64,000 nucleotides of DNA from Duganella sp. 1411 (GTDB lineage Bacteria > Pseudomonadota > Gammaproteobacteria > Burkholderiales > Burkholderiaceae_D), in NCBI RefSeq assembly GCF_017833525.1, contig NZ_JAFICD010000002.1, positions 682,001-746,000 on the forward strand, read 5' to 3'. Shown here piece by piece: positions 48,584 through 57,214 of the stretch. Numbering within the stretch: the first letter of the stretch is position 1; the number at the start of each line of letters is the position of its first letter. The position numbers and the translations under genes are program-made. Under the pieces are notes generated by a model. That model did no database searches and was not told where the DNA came from. It saw nothing but the letters and a program-made list of their open reading frames with translations.

Positions 48584-49711
48584 TCACGCGCTTGCGCCAG
48601 CGAACATGTCTAGTAAGCTCTGCGGCGCATTGGGGCCGAAACAGGCGTCAAACACGCCAACCGCCTCTGCCGCGGCAAGCGCACTGCGGGGAAACAGGTC
48701 GTTCTCATAAGCTGCCAGCGCCGCCTCGATATCGCCCGGATGGGCGACGATCGCCCTGGCCAACTCCGCGCCATCGAACATCGCCAGGTTGGCCCCTTCG
48801 CCGGACGGCACCATCAGGTGCGCCGCGTCGCCAACCAGCGTCACGCCAGGCGTGCGCGCCCACCGATGGTCGCCAGGCAAGGACATCACCTCGCGCGCCA
48901 CCGGGTCGGTGGCACTGCCGGTGATCAGGGTGGTGAGCGCGGGCGCCCACCCTTCAAATTCAGCGGCGACGCGGGCCAGCGCCGCGCCGCGATCGCTAAA
49001 ATCGATGCCAGCGGCCCATCCCTGCGGTTTATTTAAGGCCGCGTAGGTATGCAGCACGCCGTTCGGCTCGCGGTGGGCAAAGATGCCCTGGCCGCCAGCC
49101 ATCGCGAACAGCGCGCCACCGCCAACCGCCTGTGCGCTGTCCGGGTAGAGGCGGTCGCTGTCGAACAGGAATGTTTCGACGAAGGTCTTACCCGAGTACG
49201 TCGGCTTGACGTCGGTCAGCAGCTGACGCACCTTCGACCAGGCCCCGTCGGCGCCCACGAGCAAGCGCGTCGTCACGCGACTGCCGTCGGCAAACGTCAC
49301 CACATGCTCGCCGTCGGCAAGCGCGGCGATGCTAGTCAGTTTGCGGCCCCACTGGACGGCGCCGGCGGGCAGCGATGCGAGCAGGAGCCTGCGCAACTCG
49401 CCACGCAAGACCTCCGGCCGTCCGCCGCTTCCATCGTCGGCTTGGGCGAACAGGAGCGCGCCGTCCTTGCTCAACACCCGCATCGCCTCGCCGCCCGGAT
49501 GGATCAGCCCGACGAATTGGTCGTACAGCCCGGCCGCCCTGAGGGCCGGCTGGCCGTTGTAGTCATGGATGTCGAGCATGCCGCCCTGGGTGCGCGCATG
49601 GGCCGACGCATCGGCCTCGTAGACCGTGGCGGCAATGCCGTGCACGTGCAGCACACGGGCGAGCATCAGGCCGCCGAGGCCGGCGCCGATGATGGTGATG
49701 GCTGAAGTCAT
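48584..49711 (-). CDS. FAD-dependent monooxygenase (TetX-like)
   Basis: A flavoprotein hydroxylase of 375 residues. Rossmann motif GAGLGG (9-14), the group marker GGMLDIHDYNGQPALRAAGL, the second FAD motif LVGDAAHLMVPSGEGANLAM. The overall layout is that of the TetX/PHBH group that hydroxylates tetracyclines and other aromatics. Whether it confers resistance cannot be told from sequence. Divergent from a TetR gene with a palindromic operator between, a usual drug- or phenol-inducible unit. Confidence 0.85.
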   Translation of the reverse strand: MTSAITIIGAGLGGLMLARVLHVHGIAATVYEADASAHARTQGGMLDIHDYNGQPALRAAGLYDQFVGLIHPGGEAMRVLSKDGALLFAQADDGSGGRPEVLRGELRRLLLASLPAGAVQWGRKLTSIAALADGEHVVTFADGSRVTTRLLVGADGAWSKVRQLLTDVKPTYSGKTFVETFLFDSDRLYPDSAQAVGGGALFAMAGGQGIFAHREPNGVLHTYAALNKPQGWAAGIDFSDRGAALARVAAEFEGWAPALTTLITGSATDPVAREVMSLPGDHRWARTPGVTLVGDAAHLMVPSGEGANLAMFDGAELARAIVAHPGDIEAALAAYENDLFPRSALAAAEAVGVFDACFGPNAPQSLLDMFAGASA

Positions 49712-49726
49712 CTGCTTACCTTTATG

Positions 49727-49764
49727 ATATCAATATTTATGGAACATCGTTCCATTGTATATTG
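49727..49764. promoter_or_regulatory. TetR-type operator between monooxygenase and regulator
   Basis: Core TGGAACATCGTTCCA (49740-49754) is a perfect palindrome around ATC. It is embedded in a wider one with outer arms TCAATAT / ATATTGA. It occupies the whole 69-base divergent gap and covers both likely promoters. Confidence 0.7.
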
Positions 49765-49780
49765 AAATACTCCGCCGATC

Positions 49781-50503
49781 ATGTCAAGATTTGCCATGAC
49801 CAAGAACACACGCCGCGCGCAACGCGGAGAACCGGCGCTGACGCGCGAAAGCATTATTGACGCGGCCATCGCGCTGCTGGACAGCGCGGGCGAAAGCGGC
49901 CTGACCTTCCGCGCCCTGGCCACGGCGCTGAGCACAGGCGCCGGCGCCATCTATTTTCATGTCGCGAACAAGGATGATCTGGCCAACGCCGCCTGCGACG
50001 CCGTCGTGGCGCGGGCGATGGCGATGGCGGCAACATTAACAACGACGACGCCGCAGGGACGGCTGCGCGCCATCGGCCTTGGACTGTTCGATGCGATCGA
50101 CGCGCATCCGTGGGTCGGCGCGGAACTGGCGCGCGCGCCGGGCAGCATGCCGATGGTGCGTATCCTGGAAGGCATCGGACAACAGGTACAAGCGATGGCC
50201 ATGGAGGAGCGCGCGCTGTGGTCGGCCACCTCCACCCTGTTCAGCTATATCGTCGGCGTGGCCGGGCAAAACGCGGCCAATGCCCGCATCGGCCGGGAGC
50301 GCGCGCTGGATCGTTCAACATTCCTGGAGGCGCTGGCGACGCAATGGTCGCAACTCGATGCCGACGCGTATCCATTTACCCGAAGCATGGCCACGCAATT
50401 GCGCGACCACGACGACCGCGCGGACTTCGTGGCAGGCCTCGACCTGATCCTGGATGGGATCGCCCAGGAAGGCGGCAAGTCTGGAGTTCGGACAAGAACT
50501 TGA
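49781..50503 (+). CDS. TetR family transcriptional regulator
   Basis: 240 residues. N-terminal HTH: TRESIIDAAIALLDSAGESGLTFRALATALSTGAGAIYFHVANKDDLANA; the ligand-binding domain is helical. The GLTFRALATALSTGAGAIYFHV type recognition helix fits TetR proteins with a C-terminal all-alpha domain. An in-frame ATG at 49796 is an alternative start; neither has a good ribosome site. It is divergent from the TetX-like gene, which it probably represses together with itself. Confidence 0.86.
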   Translation: MSRFAMTKNTRRAQRGEPALTRESIIDAAIALLDSAGESGLTFRALATALSTGAGAIYFHVANKDDLANAACDAVVARAMAMAATLTTTTPQGRLRAIGLGLFDAIDAHPWVGAELARAPGSMPMVRILEGIGQQVQAMAMEERALWSATSTLFSYIVGVAGQNAANARIGRERALDRSTFLEALATQWSQLDADAYPFTRSMATQLRDHDDRADFVAGLDLILDGIAQEGGKSGVRTRT

Positions 50504-50704
50504 ATTCCAGCTGGGCATACAGCCATGGCTATAACGTCAGCCAATGGCCTATCGACGCTCCTATTTCCCCTCTTCGACCCACTTAGGTGGCCACGGGCGA
50601 ATTGTATGACAAGGCTTGGGCCATGCCCGCAGACAGGACAATATTCAATCACCTCAACTTCACCTTTTCGTCGCCGTAATTCTTGCACCACATATCATCC
50701 TGGT

Positions 50705-51970
50705 CTATTGCTTACCCGGCCGCTCGGCGGGCATTGCACGCGAGGGCGCGGGTACCAGTATCGTCTGCAAAACATACGTGCCGACATCCGCTCCAAGTGC
50801 CTCGCCGACTTCGTTACTGTTGCGATAGTGCACACCGCCCCAGATGCGCGCCATGGAGACCTCATCTTGCAGCTGCCGAAGGCTGGTGTACTCGCGCTTC
50901 ACGTCGGGCATCCCGCGATACGTGACCTTGAAAGGCGGCACGGCGCCACTGCCGAAGGCCGATCGCAAGATCACCGCCGCCGCGCCGTCAGCCGTACAGT
51001 GGGCGCACGGGTATTCCGGGTGGGGCGGCGTGTCGATCAGGGGGCTCCAGCCGGCGTCGCGCTGGGTCGCGTCGTTGTTGTCCCGATCCGCGTTGCGGAT
51101 GGCCGTGATCGGTCGCCAAAAGTTGTAGTGATACTTGGCGTCGAAGACCGCCAGATATGCATCGAACACAGCGGCGTTCAGCAGGGCGAAAATCCGTGCA
51201 TTCTCGGCCAGCGGCAACGGGCGGGTGGTGGACAGCGCACGCGCCACCTGATTCCATGCGGGCGGTCCCAGCTGCTGCCAGAATCGCGCGGTTTCAGTCT
51301 GGGAGGCATCGCGCAGCGGGCTTTGCGCCGCGCCCCATTCCCTGGTCTCGTTGAAATCCCTGGCCCACAGCGCGCTCGTCAGCGCCGGTGGAGGCCCCGG
51401 CCGGAACTGGGAGACGCTCTTGAGTACGAACGGCTTGCGCACCGCCACGTTGCTCACAACAGGCAAACCGGTCGGGACATACACGCCCGGCGCCGTAAAG
51501 GGCCGATAGGTATCGGCGCCGTCAAACGTCCGGTCGTCCTCGCGCTGCGCGAGCAGCAACTGGGCCGCCTTCCTGCCAATCTCGAGACCCGCCGCTTTGG
51601 CGTCGCCGTCCGCTACCGCCGTCAACGCTTCGGCATAATATTGCTCGATCGCCTTGCTTTGGGCTGGATGCAATGCAACAAGCACCGTCCTCGCCGCCGA
51701 ACTGGCCGCCGCCTGTGGCGAGGCGCCGGCTGCGCCCGGCAACGCGCCAAGGTAAGGTTTGAACATCGGTTCGCACGCGCCGATCGCGTCGACCATCGCT
51801 AAGTGCATCATCGCCAGCGTGCGGGCCATCGCAATCGGGTTGCCGGCGATTCCGGGCCGCTCCAGTGCCAGCGCTTCATTCGCCTGCCGGTTCCAGTCGG
51901 AGATGACGTCCGCGCGTGGCGCTGGGGACACGATCGATAATGCAACAACGAGTACCCAACGCAGGTTCAT
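50705..51970 (-). CDS. Vanadium-dependent haloperoxidase homologue (PAP2 fold)
   Basis: 421 residues, with a signal peptide from the ATG at 51970 (MNLRWVLVVALSIVSPAPRA). Vanadate-pocket-like segments are KYHYNFWRPITAIR, HPEYPCAHCTADG and ARIWGGVHYRNS, which supply Lys, Arg and two His as in the PAP2/haloperoxidase superfamily. PSG of the usual HPxYPSGH is PCAH here. It may be an inactive homologue, a phosphatase or a haloperoxidase; many bacterial members are uncharacterised. It lies 201 bases after the convergent TetR gene; nothing coding was seen between them. Confidence 0.82.
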   Translation of the reverse strand: MNLRWVLVVALSIVSPAPRADVISDWNRQANEALALERPGIAGNPIAMARTLAMMHLAMVDAIGACEPMFKPYLGALPGAAGASPQAAASSAARTVLVALHPAQSKAIEQYYAEALTAVADGDAKAAGLEIGRKAAQLLLAQREDDRTFDGADTYRPFTAPGVYVPTGLPVVSNVAVRKPFVLKSVSQFRPGPPPALTSALWARDFNETREWGAAQSPLRDASQTETARFWQQLGPPAWNQVARALSTTRPLPLAENARIFALLNAAVFDAYLAVFDAKYHYNFWRPITAIRNADRDNNDATQRDAGWSPLIDTPPHPEYPCAHCTADGAAAVILRSAFGSGAVPPFKVTYRGMPDVKREYTSLRQLQDEVSMARIWGGVHYRNSNEVGEALGADVGTYVLQTILVPAPSRAMPAERPGKQ

Positions 51971-52142
51971 CATGCCCTCGCGGCTCAAGGTCCTCTGCGC
52001 GCCCTGCCTTTGCGCGCGCAGCAAAGGGACAGTATATCTCCGCTGAACTGTTTTTTTGACGGTTATAAAAACTATATCAATCGGGTCGCGGAAGAATGCT
52101 CCGATTTATCCCGCGCGACGGCTACGGACCGTGACGATCCCC

Positions 52143-53126
52143 CTACGCCGGCAATGCTCCCTCTTGGCGGCGCTGCGCCGCCCGCGCCTGCCAATCGTCG
52201 GGCACGACAAACCCGCGCCGCTGCTCGACCAGCCAACCGCCCTCCTCTCGCATCACCGCCACCATCACCGGGGCACTGAGCTTGGCCATCTGCTCGTCCA
52301 GCGCAGCCAGCAAGCCGTCGCTGTCCAGCGCCTGGTCCGGGGTAGCCTTCAACGGCGCCAGCCACAACAACCGATGCATGATGACGAAGCGCTCGCCGCG
52401 CAACGCGCGCGCCTGCGCCATCGTCATCCAGAAACCATTGCAATGCGGCTGGGAGATGCCAGCCATGCCGCGCTCGCCCTCGTCGCCGGGATAGAACAGC
52501 CAGCCTTTGACCAGCGCCAGCGCGCGCGCCACCGGTTGCGGCAGCAGCGGCTGCGCGGCCGGATGTTGTGCCAGCGACAGTTGTTTATCAAAAATCTTGC
52601 GCATCTTCGCGCCCAGGGTGTCGGCAAGATTGGGGCCGATCAAGCCATTGAAGCCGTCGCCGGCGCTGTCGGCGTCGAGCAGATAAAACTTGGTGGCGAA
52701 CTCCAGGTGCACCAGATCGTCGCCGTCGCGCAGCAGGAAGTCGAACTCGCCGACGGTGTCGTTGCGGTTGGCGCGCACCTGCAAGCCGTGCGCGACCAGC
52801 TTGCCGTGCTCGGCGAAATAGAAGGCCATCAGTTTTTCGGCGTACAGGCCAAGCCGGGAGTAGTGCCGCGTGCCGAGCGCGGCTTCCAGCGGAATCGGGT
52901 CCTGCTCCAGCGCGGCCAGCCAATCGGCGGTGTCCGGCGTGATTTCACCGAGGGTGGCGATGCGGCCCTGCCAGTGCGGCGAGGCCGCGTCGAGCAGGTC
53001 GGGCGCGTCGAGCAGCCAGGCCAGCGCGCGCACATGGGGCCGCGTCAAGTGGCCCCAACGCCGCTCGAAACGCGCCTGATAGCCATCGGACGCGGTGTCG
53101 GGCGGCGCGGGCGGCTGCCTAGTCAC
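52143..53126 (-). CDS. DUF1853 family protein
   Basis: 327 residues, full length for DUF1853. It has GTRHYSRLGLYAEKLMAFYF, a region often seen near the start of these proteins, and GEFDFLLRD with HLEFATKFYL, an arrangement with D/E-x-K spacing like PD-(D/E)XK nuclease-type folds, so nuclease ancestry is possible. Start GTG at 53126. It overlaps the UDG stop by eight bases and is the last gene of the tsaB-rimI-UDG-DUF1853 operon. Confidence 0.82.
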   Translation of the reverse strand: MTRQPPAPPDTASDGYQARFERRWGHLTRPHVRALAWLLDAPDLLDAASPHWQGRIATLGEITPDTADWLAALEQDPIPLEAALGTRHYSRLGLYAEKLMAFYFAEHGKLVAHGLQVRANRNDTVGEFDFLLRDGDDLVHLEFATKFYLLDADSAGDGFNGLIGPNLADTLGAKMRKIFDKQLSLAQHPAAQPLLPQPVARALALVKGWLFYPGDEGERGMAGISQPHCNGFWMTMAQARALRGERFVIMHRLLWLAPLKATPDQALDSDGLLAALDEQMAKLSAPVMVAVMREEGGWLVEQRRGFVVPDDWQARAAQRRQEGALPA

Positions 53127-54078
53127 GGGCCGCCTTCGCCAGGCACAGGTCGCCCCAGGCCTTGGCCTTGTCCTCGGGCCGGCGCAGCAGGTCGTCCGGA
53201 TGGTAAGTGGCCACGACCGGCAACCCGGCGGCGCCGTAGCGCATCACCTTGCCGCGCGCGGCCGGGCCCATCATCAGCCCCCTGGCGGCGTGCTGGCCGA
53301 ACGTCATCGCCATGGCCGCGCCGGTCAGCTCCAGCTCGCGGTGCAGGTAGGGCCGGCAGGCGGTCAGCTCGTCGATGGTCGGCGGGCGGTCGGCGCCGTC
53401 CTCGCCGCTCGGACGGCATTTGACCAGGTTGGTCACATACACATCGGTATCGGGCTTGAGGGCGATCGCTTTGAGCATGTTGTCGAGCAGTTGCCCGGCC
53501 TCGCCGGCGACCGCACGCTGGTCTTTTTCGTCCAGCCGCGACGGACCGGCGGCCAGCGCGATCCACGACGCCTCGGTCGGTCCGCGGCCGTTGACGGCGT
53601 TGCGGCGCGTCGCGCACAGATCGCAGCGGGTGCAGCTGGCGACGGCGGTGCGCAATTGTGCCCAGTCCATCGCGGCGATCGCCTCGTCGCTGACGGGCGC
53701 CGCGCGTGCCGGCACCGGCGCCTCGTCGAACCAGGCGGTCGAATCGTCGTCGGCGCGCGGCGCGGCGGGAACCTCGGCGACGGCGCGCGGCACGGCGGGG
53801 ACCTCGGCGGCAACGCGCGGCGGCATGACCGGCGGCGGCACGGCCTCGGGCATCGGCGCCGGGACCGGCTGTTCGACGGCGGGCTGGACGCGTACCGGCG
53901 GCGCGGCCACCGGCCGTTCGACAGCGGGCACGGGCCGCTCGGCGTCCGCCACCGGCTCGGGCGCGGCCTCGACCACCTCTGCCGGCGCCAGGGCAGCAGG
54001 ACGATTGCGCAAGGACCAATGCGCGCCGACGCCCATCTCCTCCAGGAAGATTGCACTGCGGATTGCTGTCTGACTCAT
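53119..54078 (-). CDS. Uracil-DNA glycosylase, family 4-like, with divergent active site
   Basis: 319 residues. The first 130 are a low-complexity Ala/Pro/Val-rich stretch. The rest is a family 4 UDG with four iron-sulphur cysteines (CTRCDLC, NLVKCRP, TACRPYL) and the C-terminal ATYHPDDLLRRPEDK motif. The expected GEAPG active-site motif is replaced by AAGPS (WIALAAGPSRLDEKDQ). GEAGQLLDNML, which comes after it, is normal. Catalysis may be weakened or changed. Overlaps rimI by ATGA. Confidence 0.85.
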   Translation of the reverse strand: MSQTAIRSAIFLEEMGVGAHWSLRNRPAALAPAEVVEAAPEPVADAERPVPAVERPVAAPPVRVQPAVEQPVPAPMPEAVPPPVMPPRVAAEVPAVPRAVAEVPAAPRADDDSTAWFDEAPVPARAAPVSDEAIAAMDWAQLRTAVASCTRCDLCATRRNAVNGRGPTEASWIALAAGPSRLDEKDQRAVAGEAGQLLDNMLKAIALKPDTDVYVTNLVKCRPSGEDGADRPPTIDELTACRPYLHRELELTGAAMAMTFGQHAARGLMMGPAARGKVMRYGAAGLPVVATYHPDDLLRRPEDKAKAWGDLCLAKAARD

Positions 54079-54545
54079 ATTCCGAACCGCATAACGATGG
54101 CGTCCTCGCGTTGCTGGTTGGCGGCCGGGTAATATCCCTTGCGCCGGCCGATTTGTTTAAATCCGTAGCGCTCGTAAATCCTCAGCGCGCGTTCGTTCGA
54201 CGGCCGCACCTCCAGCAGCACCGATTCCATGCCCAGCCCGCGCGCGCAGGCGACGGCCTGGTTCAACAGCACGCGGCCGAGCCCCTGTCCCTGCATCCCG
54301 GCCGCGACCGCCACATTCAACAAATGCGCCTCGTCGACGATCGCCATCAGCAGGAAGTAGCCGAGCAGCGCGCCGTTCTGGTCGCGCAACACCCAGGCCT
54401 CGTAGTTGCTGTTGAGCGAATCGACGAAATTGCTCATGCTCCAAGGATGCGGATACACGCTCTCCTCCAGCGCCAGCACGTCGGCCAGGTCGGCCTCGCG
54501 CATCGGCTCGTAATTCAGCCGCGCCAAATCCCACAGCGGCTTCAT
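54075..54545 (-). CDS. rimI: Ribosomal protein S18 alanine N-acetyltransferase
   Basis: A GNAT acetyltransferase of 156 residues. RimI acetylates the N-terminus of ribosomal protein S18. Acetyl-CoA loop QGQGLGRVLL, LLEVRPSNERALRIYERYGF, typical RimI end. It directly follows tsaB, an arrangement widely kept in proteobacteria. Overlaps tsaB and the UDG gene by ATGA at each end. Confidence 0.92.
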   Translation of the reverse strand: MKPLWDLARLNYEPMREADLADVLALEESVYPHPWSMSNFVDSLNSNYEAWVLRDQNGALLGYFLLMAIVDEAHLLNVAVAAGMQGQGLGRVLLNQAVACARGLGMESVLLEVRPSNERALRIYERYGFKQIGRRKGYYPAANQQREDAIVMRFGI

Positions 54546-55246
54546 GCCACGCCTTCCGCCGCCTTGGCGACGGCCATCTCGCGCCGTTCGGCCTGGGTGT
54601 AGGCGATCTTGTTACGCAGATACAGCGGCTGGGCCTCGGCCGCTGTCACCGTCTTGCCGGCGGCGAAAGCGATGCGGGCCAAGCGCGCCACCTGCTCGGC
54701 GTGCGGCATGACCTCGGCATGGCCGCCGGCCGGGAACGCCTCGGCATAGGCCGACAAGCCGTTGCCGCAGGCCACCGGCGCGCCCTGCGGCGATACGCCA
54801 TCGGGCGCCGACAGCGCCGGCGGCAGCACGGTGGCGGGCGCGGCGGCATCGGCCTCGAAGCGGTATTGCGCCCAGTAGACCTCGCCCATGCGCGCGTCGA
54901 GCACGGCCAGCACGTCGGCCGCGCCATATTGCTGGCGGCAGGCGAGCGCCATCGCGTCGAGCGTGACGACCGGCACCACCGGCAGATCGGCGCCGAAAGC
55001 GAGCCCCTGGGCGATGCCGCAGGCGGTGCGCACGCCGGTGAACGAGCCGGGCCCGGAGCCGAAGGCGATGGCGTCGCACTGTTTGAGCGCGATGCCGGCC
55101 TCGGCCAGCAGTTCCTGGATCATCGGCAGCACCGATTGGGAATGGGTACGCACGCCGGACGAGACGCGGCTGATGACGGTGTCGCCCCGCAACAGCGCGC
55201 AGGACGCCAGTTCGGACGAGGTTTCAATGGCAAGAATAATAGGCAT
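54542..55246 (-). CDS. tsaB: tRNA N6-threonylcarbamoyladenosine biosynthesis protein TsaB
   Basis: 234 residues. ASKHA-fold partner of TsaD that helps make t6A37 in tRNAs reading ANN codons. Features: [48 protein letters not shown] (the GxGSFTGxR motif is exact). The start at 55246 suits the family; a 55294 version has 16 extra residues. First gene of a four-gene operon. Confidence 0.95.
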   Translation of the reverse strand: [234 protein letters not shown]

Positions 55247-55342
55247 CCCGTATTTTAACCCGGCCCGGTGGCAGGCGCGACCCCGCGCGGGCATGTAGAA
55301 TATCCCCTTTGGGCGCTGAGAACGCCGTCAATCGACGATCCT

Positions 55343-55771
55343 ATGCATAGCTTGACCTTGAATTCCGCCAATCGCCACCAAGTTGCCGCCGCGCTGGCGG
55401 GCGACCGCTGGATCGTCGCCTGCCTGTGCGCGGCGTGGTGCGGCACGTGCGAATCGTACCGCGCCACGTTCGACGAGCTGGCCGCGCGCCATCCCGACAA
55501 GTTCTTCGTCTGGATCGACATCGAGGACCACGCCGACGTGGTGGGCGACCTGGACGTCGAGAACTTCCCCACCTTGCTGATCCAGCATCACGAGCTGGTC
55601 ACCTTCTTCGGCACCATGCTGCCGGACGGCGGCCTGGCGCACCGGCTGGTGCAGTCGCAGACCCAGCAAAGCGACGCCGAGCTGATGGCGCTCGCGCTCA
55701 ACAGCGAGGAGCGGGCGCGCTGGCAGCACGACTGCAATCTGCGCACGCTGATGCGCAACGCGCTGGGCTGA
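55343..55771 (+). CDS. Thioredoxin-like protein with WCGTC active site
   Basis: 142 residues. Thioredoxin fold with CxxC at Cys33-Gly-Thr-Cys36 (AWCGTCESYR) and the cis-Pro loop VENFPTLLIQ. No signal peptide from ATG 55343, so it is probably cytoplasmic; a longer frame from 55268 is unsupported. The CGTC pair differs from the usual CGPC, which should raise the redox potential. It is divergent from tsaB and may act as a thiol-disulphide reductase. Confidence 0.82.
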   Translation: MHSLTLNSANRHQVAAALAGDRWIVACLCAAWCGTCESYRATFDELAARHPDKFFVWIDIEDHADVVGDLDVENFPTLLIQHHELVTFFGTMLPDGGLAHRLVQSQTQQSDAELMALALNSEERARWQHDCNLRTLMRNALG

Positions 55772-55785
55772 GCCGGCCCCAATTG

Positions 55786-55974
55786 GGGGTCAAGTCTAAC
55801 ATTCCAACACAAGCTCAGCGATAGACAACGCCGTAGCACGAGCAGTCGCCACACCTCAATTGCCGAGATCGTGTTGGAATGTTAGACTTGACCCCATCGG
55901 TGCCGTAGCACGAGCGGTCGCCACACCTCAATTGCCGAGATCGTGTTGGAATGTTAGACTTGACCCCATCGGTG
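55786..55974. repeat. GGGGTCAAGTC palindromic element with a duplicated right half
   Basis: Left arm GGGGTCAAGTCTAACATTC at 55786-55804 (pairing continues to 55810) matches right arms at 55871-55895 and 55943-55967. The right part is a tandem direct repeat of 72 bp (55831-55902 and 55903-55974) with one mismatch seen (GAGCAG versus GAGCGG). One extra copy of a half-element is unusual and points to slippage or a recombination event. Confidence 0.88.
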
Positions 55975-56021
55975 CCATCGGTGGGTTTTCCCATACCGGC
56001 GTCGAATTCCAGCCCCGCCAC

Positions 56022-56390
56022 TTATTTCCGCCCCGGATTGCCGTCGAGCGAAGACCACGCCGGCAAGCGGTACTTGCGCCGGCCGTGCGCGTAGTAGAGC
56101 GACATTAACAGGCCGAAAGCGGTGCCCGCCAGGGCGGCGATACAAAGCGTCATCGCCAAGGGGATACCCTGCCCGGACCAGACGGCCAGCCACATGAACA
56201 CACCCCACACGCCACCGAACCACACGGCCGCAGATAACATCACTTTCCAAAACGGCAAGAAGTGCGGCGGCGGAACTTCAAAACCGATTTTCCATAACGC
56301 CCGCAATACCGGCGGCTCGTAGTTGCTACGCAGCATGCCGGTGGATTTCAGCAGTTCTAACGCTTTCGCGCGGCGGGACTCGAAGTTCAT
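56022..56390 (-). CDS. Small membrane protein (DUF6404-like)
   Basis: 122 residues. A basic N-terminal helix (RRAKALELLKSTGML) and the block ALWKIGFEVPPPHFLPFWK that I associate with DUF6404-type proteins. Two transmembrane helices follow. Complete frame, good start. It lies next to the 72-bp repeat cluster and starts 99 bases from the RraA-like gene on the same strand. No function known. Confidence 0.65.
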   Translation of the reverse strand: MNFESRRAKALELLKSTGMLRSNYEPPVLRALWKIGFEVPPPHFLPFWKVMLSAAVWFGGVWGVFMWLAVWSGQGIPLAMTLCIAALAGTAFGLLMSLYYAHGRRKYRLPAWSSLDGNPGRK

Positions 56391-56488
56391 GGTAGTGGGG
56401 ATATTGTTCCAGATAAGAAACTATACCCGACCACGGCGCCGTCAAAGTACGCGCTTTGTCACACTTGCCGATTGAAAGCCGGACGATA

Positions 56489-57214
56489 TCACCCCGCCGC
56501 CGCCCGGCTCTGCAGCCACGCCTCGAACAGCGCCCGATTCCCCGGCTCGGTGAGCGGATACAGGCCGGTGATGCTGGCGCCGGCCCGTACCCGCTCCAGC
56601 ACGAAGTCCTCGTAACGCTCCATCGGCACCGCGTCGCGCGCGATCTCCTCCGCCAGGTGCGACGGGATGCACACCACGCCGTCGTCGTCGCCCACCATGA
56701 TGTCGCCCGGGTAGACCGCCACGCCGCCGCAGCCGATGGGCGCGTTCAAGTCGAGCGCATGATGGCGGATCAGATTGGTGGGCGCCGACGGCCCGGCGCA
56801 CCAGGCCGGGATCTCCAGCGCGGCGATGCCGCTGGCGTCGCGCAGCCCGCCATCGGCGACGATGCCGGCCACGCCGCGCACCTGCATGCGGGTCGCCAGG
56901 ATGCTGCCGGCCGCCGCCACCGTGACGTCGCCCCGGCAATCCATCACCAGCACCGCGCCGGCCGGGATTTCCTCCACCGCCACCCGCTGCGGATGGCGCG
57001 GATCGAGAAAGGCGTCGAGCCCGTCGAGGTCCTCGCGCGCCGGGATGTAGCGCAAGGTGAACGCCGGCCCGGCCAGCCGTTGGCCCGGCTTCAACGGCCG
57101 CGCACCCTGGATGAACACATTGCGCAAGCCGCGCTTGTACAGCAGCGTGGTGATGGTGGAGGTGGCGATGGCTTTCAACGTCGCCAGCGTTTGCGAAGTG
57201 ACCGGGGTGCTCAT
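56489..57214 (-). CDS. RraA-like class II aldolase family protein in the alginate operon
   Basis: 241 residues. RraA-like fold proteins are divalent-metal pyruvate aldolases (HMG/CHA aldolases) or RNase E inhibitors. The metal-binding pair is present: GGLRD at 122-126 in GIVADGGLRDASGIA, with Arg125 and Asp126. Start at 57214 overlaps the PL7 stop (ATGA). In this setting, with lyases, DEH reductase and KDG kinase but no Eda gene, it may cleave 2-keto-3-deoxy-6-phosphogluconate or a related 2-keto sugar acid (inference). Last gene of the run. Confidence 0.82.
   Translation of the reverse strand: MSTPVTSQTLATLKAIATSTITTLLYKRGLRNVFIQGARPLKPGQRLAGPAFTLRYIPAREDLDGLDAFLDPRHPQRVAVEEIPAGAVLVMDCRGDVTVAAAGSILATRMQVRGVAGIVADGGLRDASGIAALEIPAWCAGPSAPTNLIRHHALDLNAPIGCGGVAVYPGDIMVGDDDGVVCIPSHLAEEIARDAVPMERYEDFVLERVRAGASITGLYPLTEPGNRALFEAWLQSRAAAG

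Noticed and set aside
50245-50691. 148-codon minus-strand frame with a CxxC near its start
   Set aside because: Mostly antisense to the TetR gene; codon use and composition do not support it, and no ribosome site was found.
55831-55974. Tandem 72-bp repeats as a CRISPR-like array
   Set aside because: Only two units, no spacers, no cas genes; the unit is half of a palindromic element.
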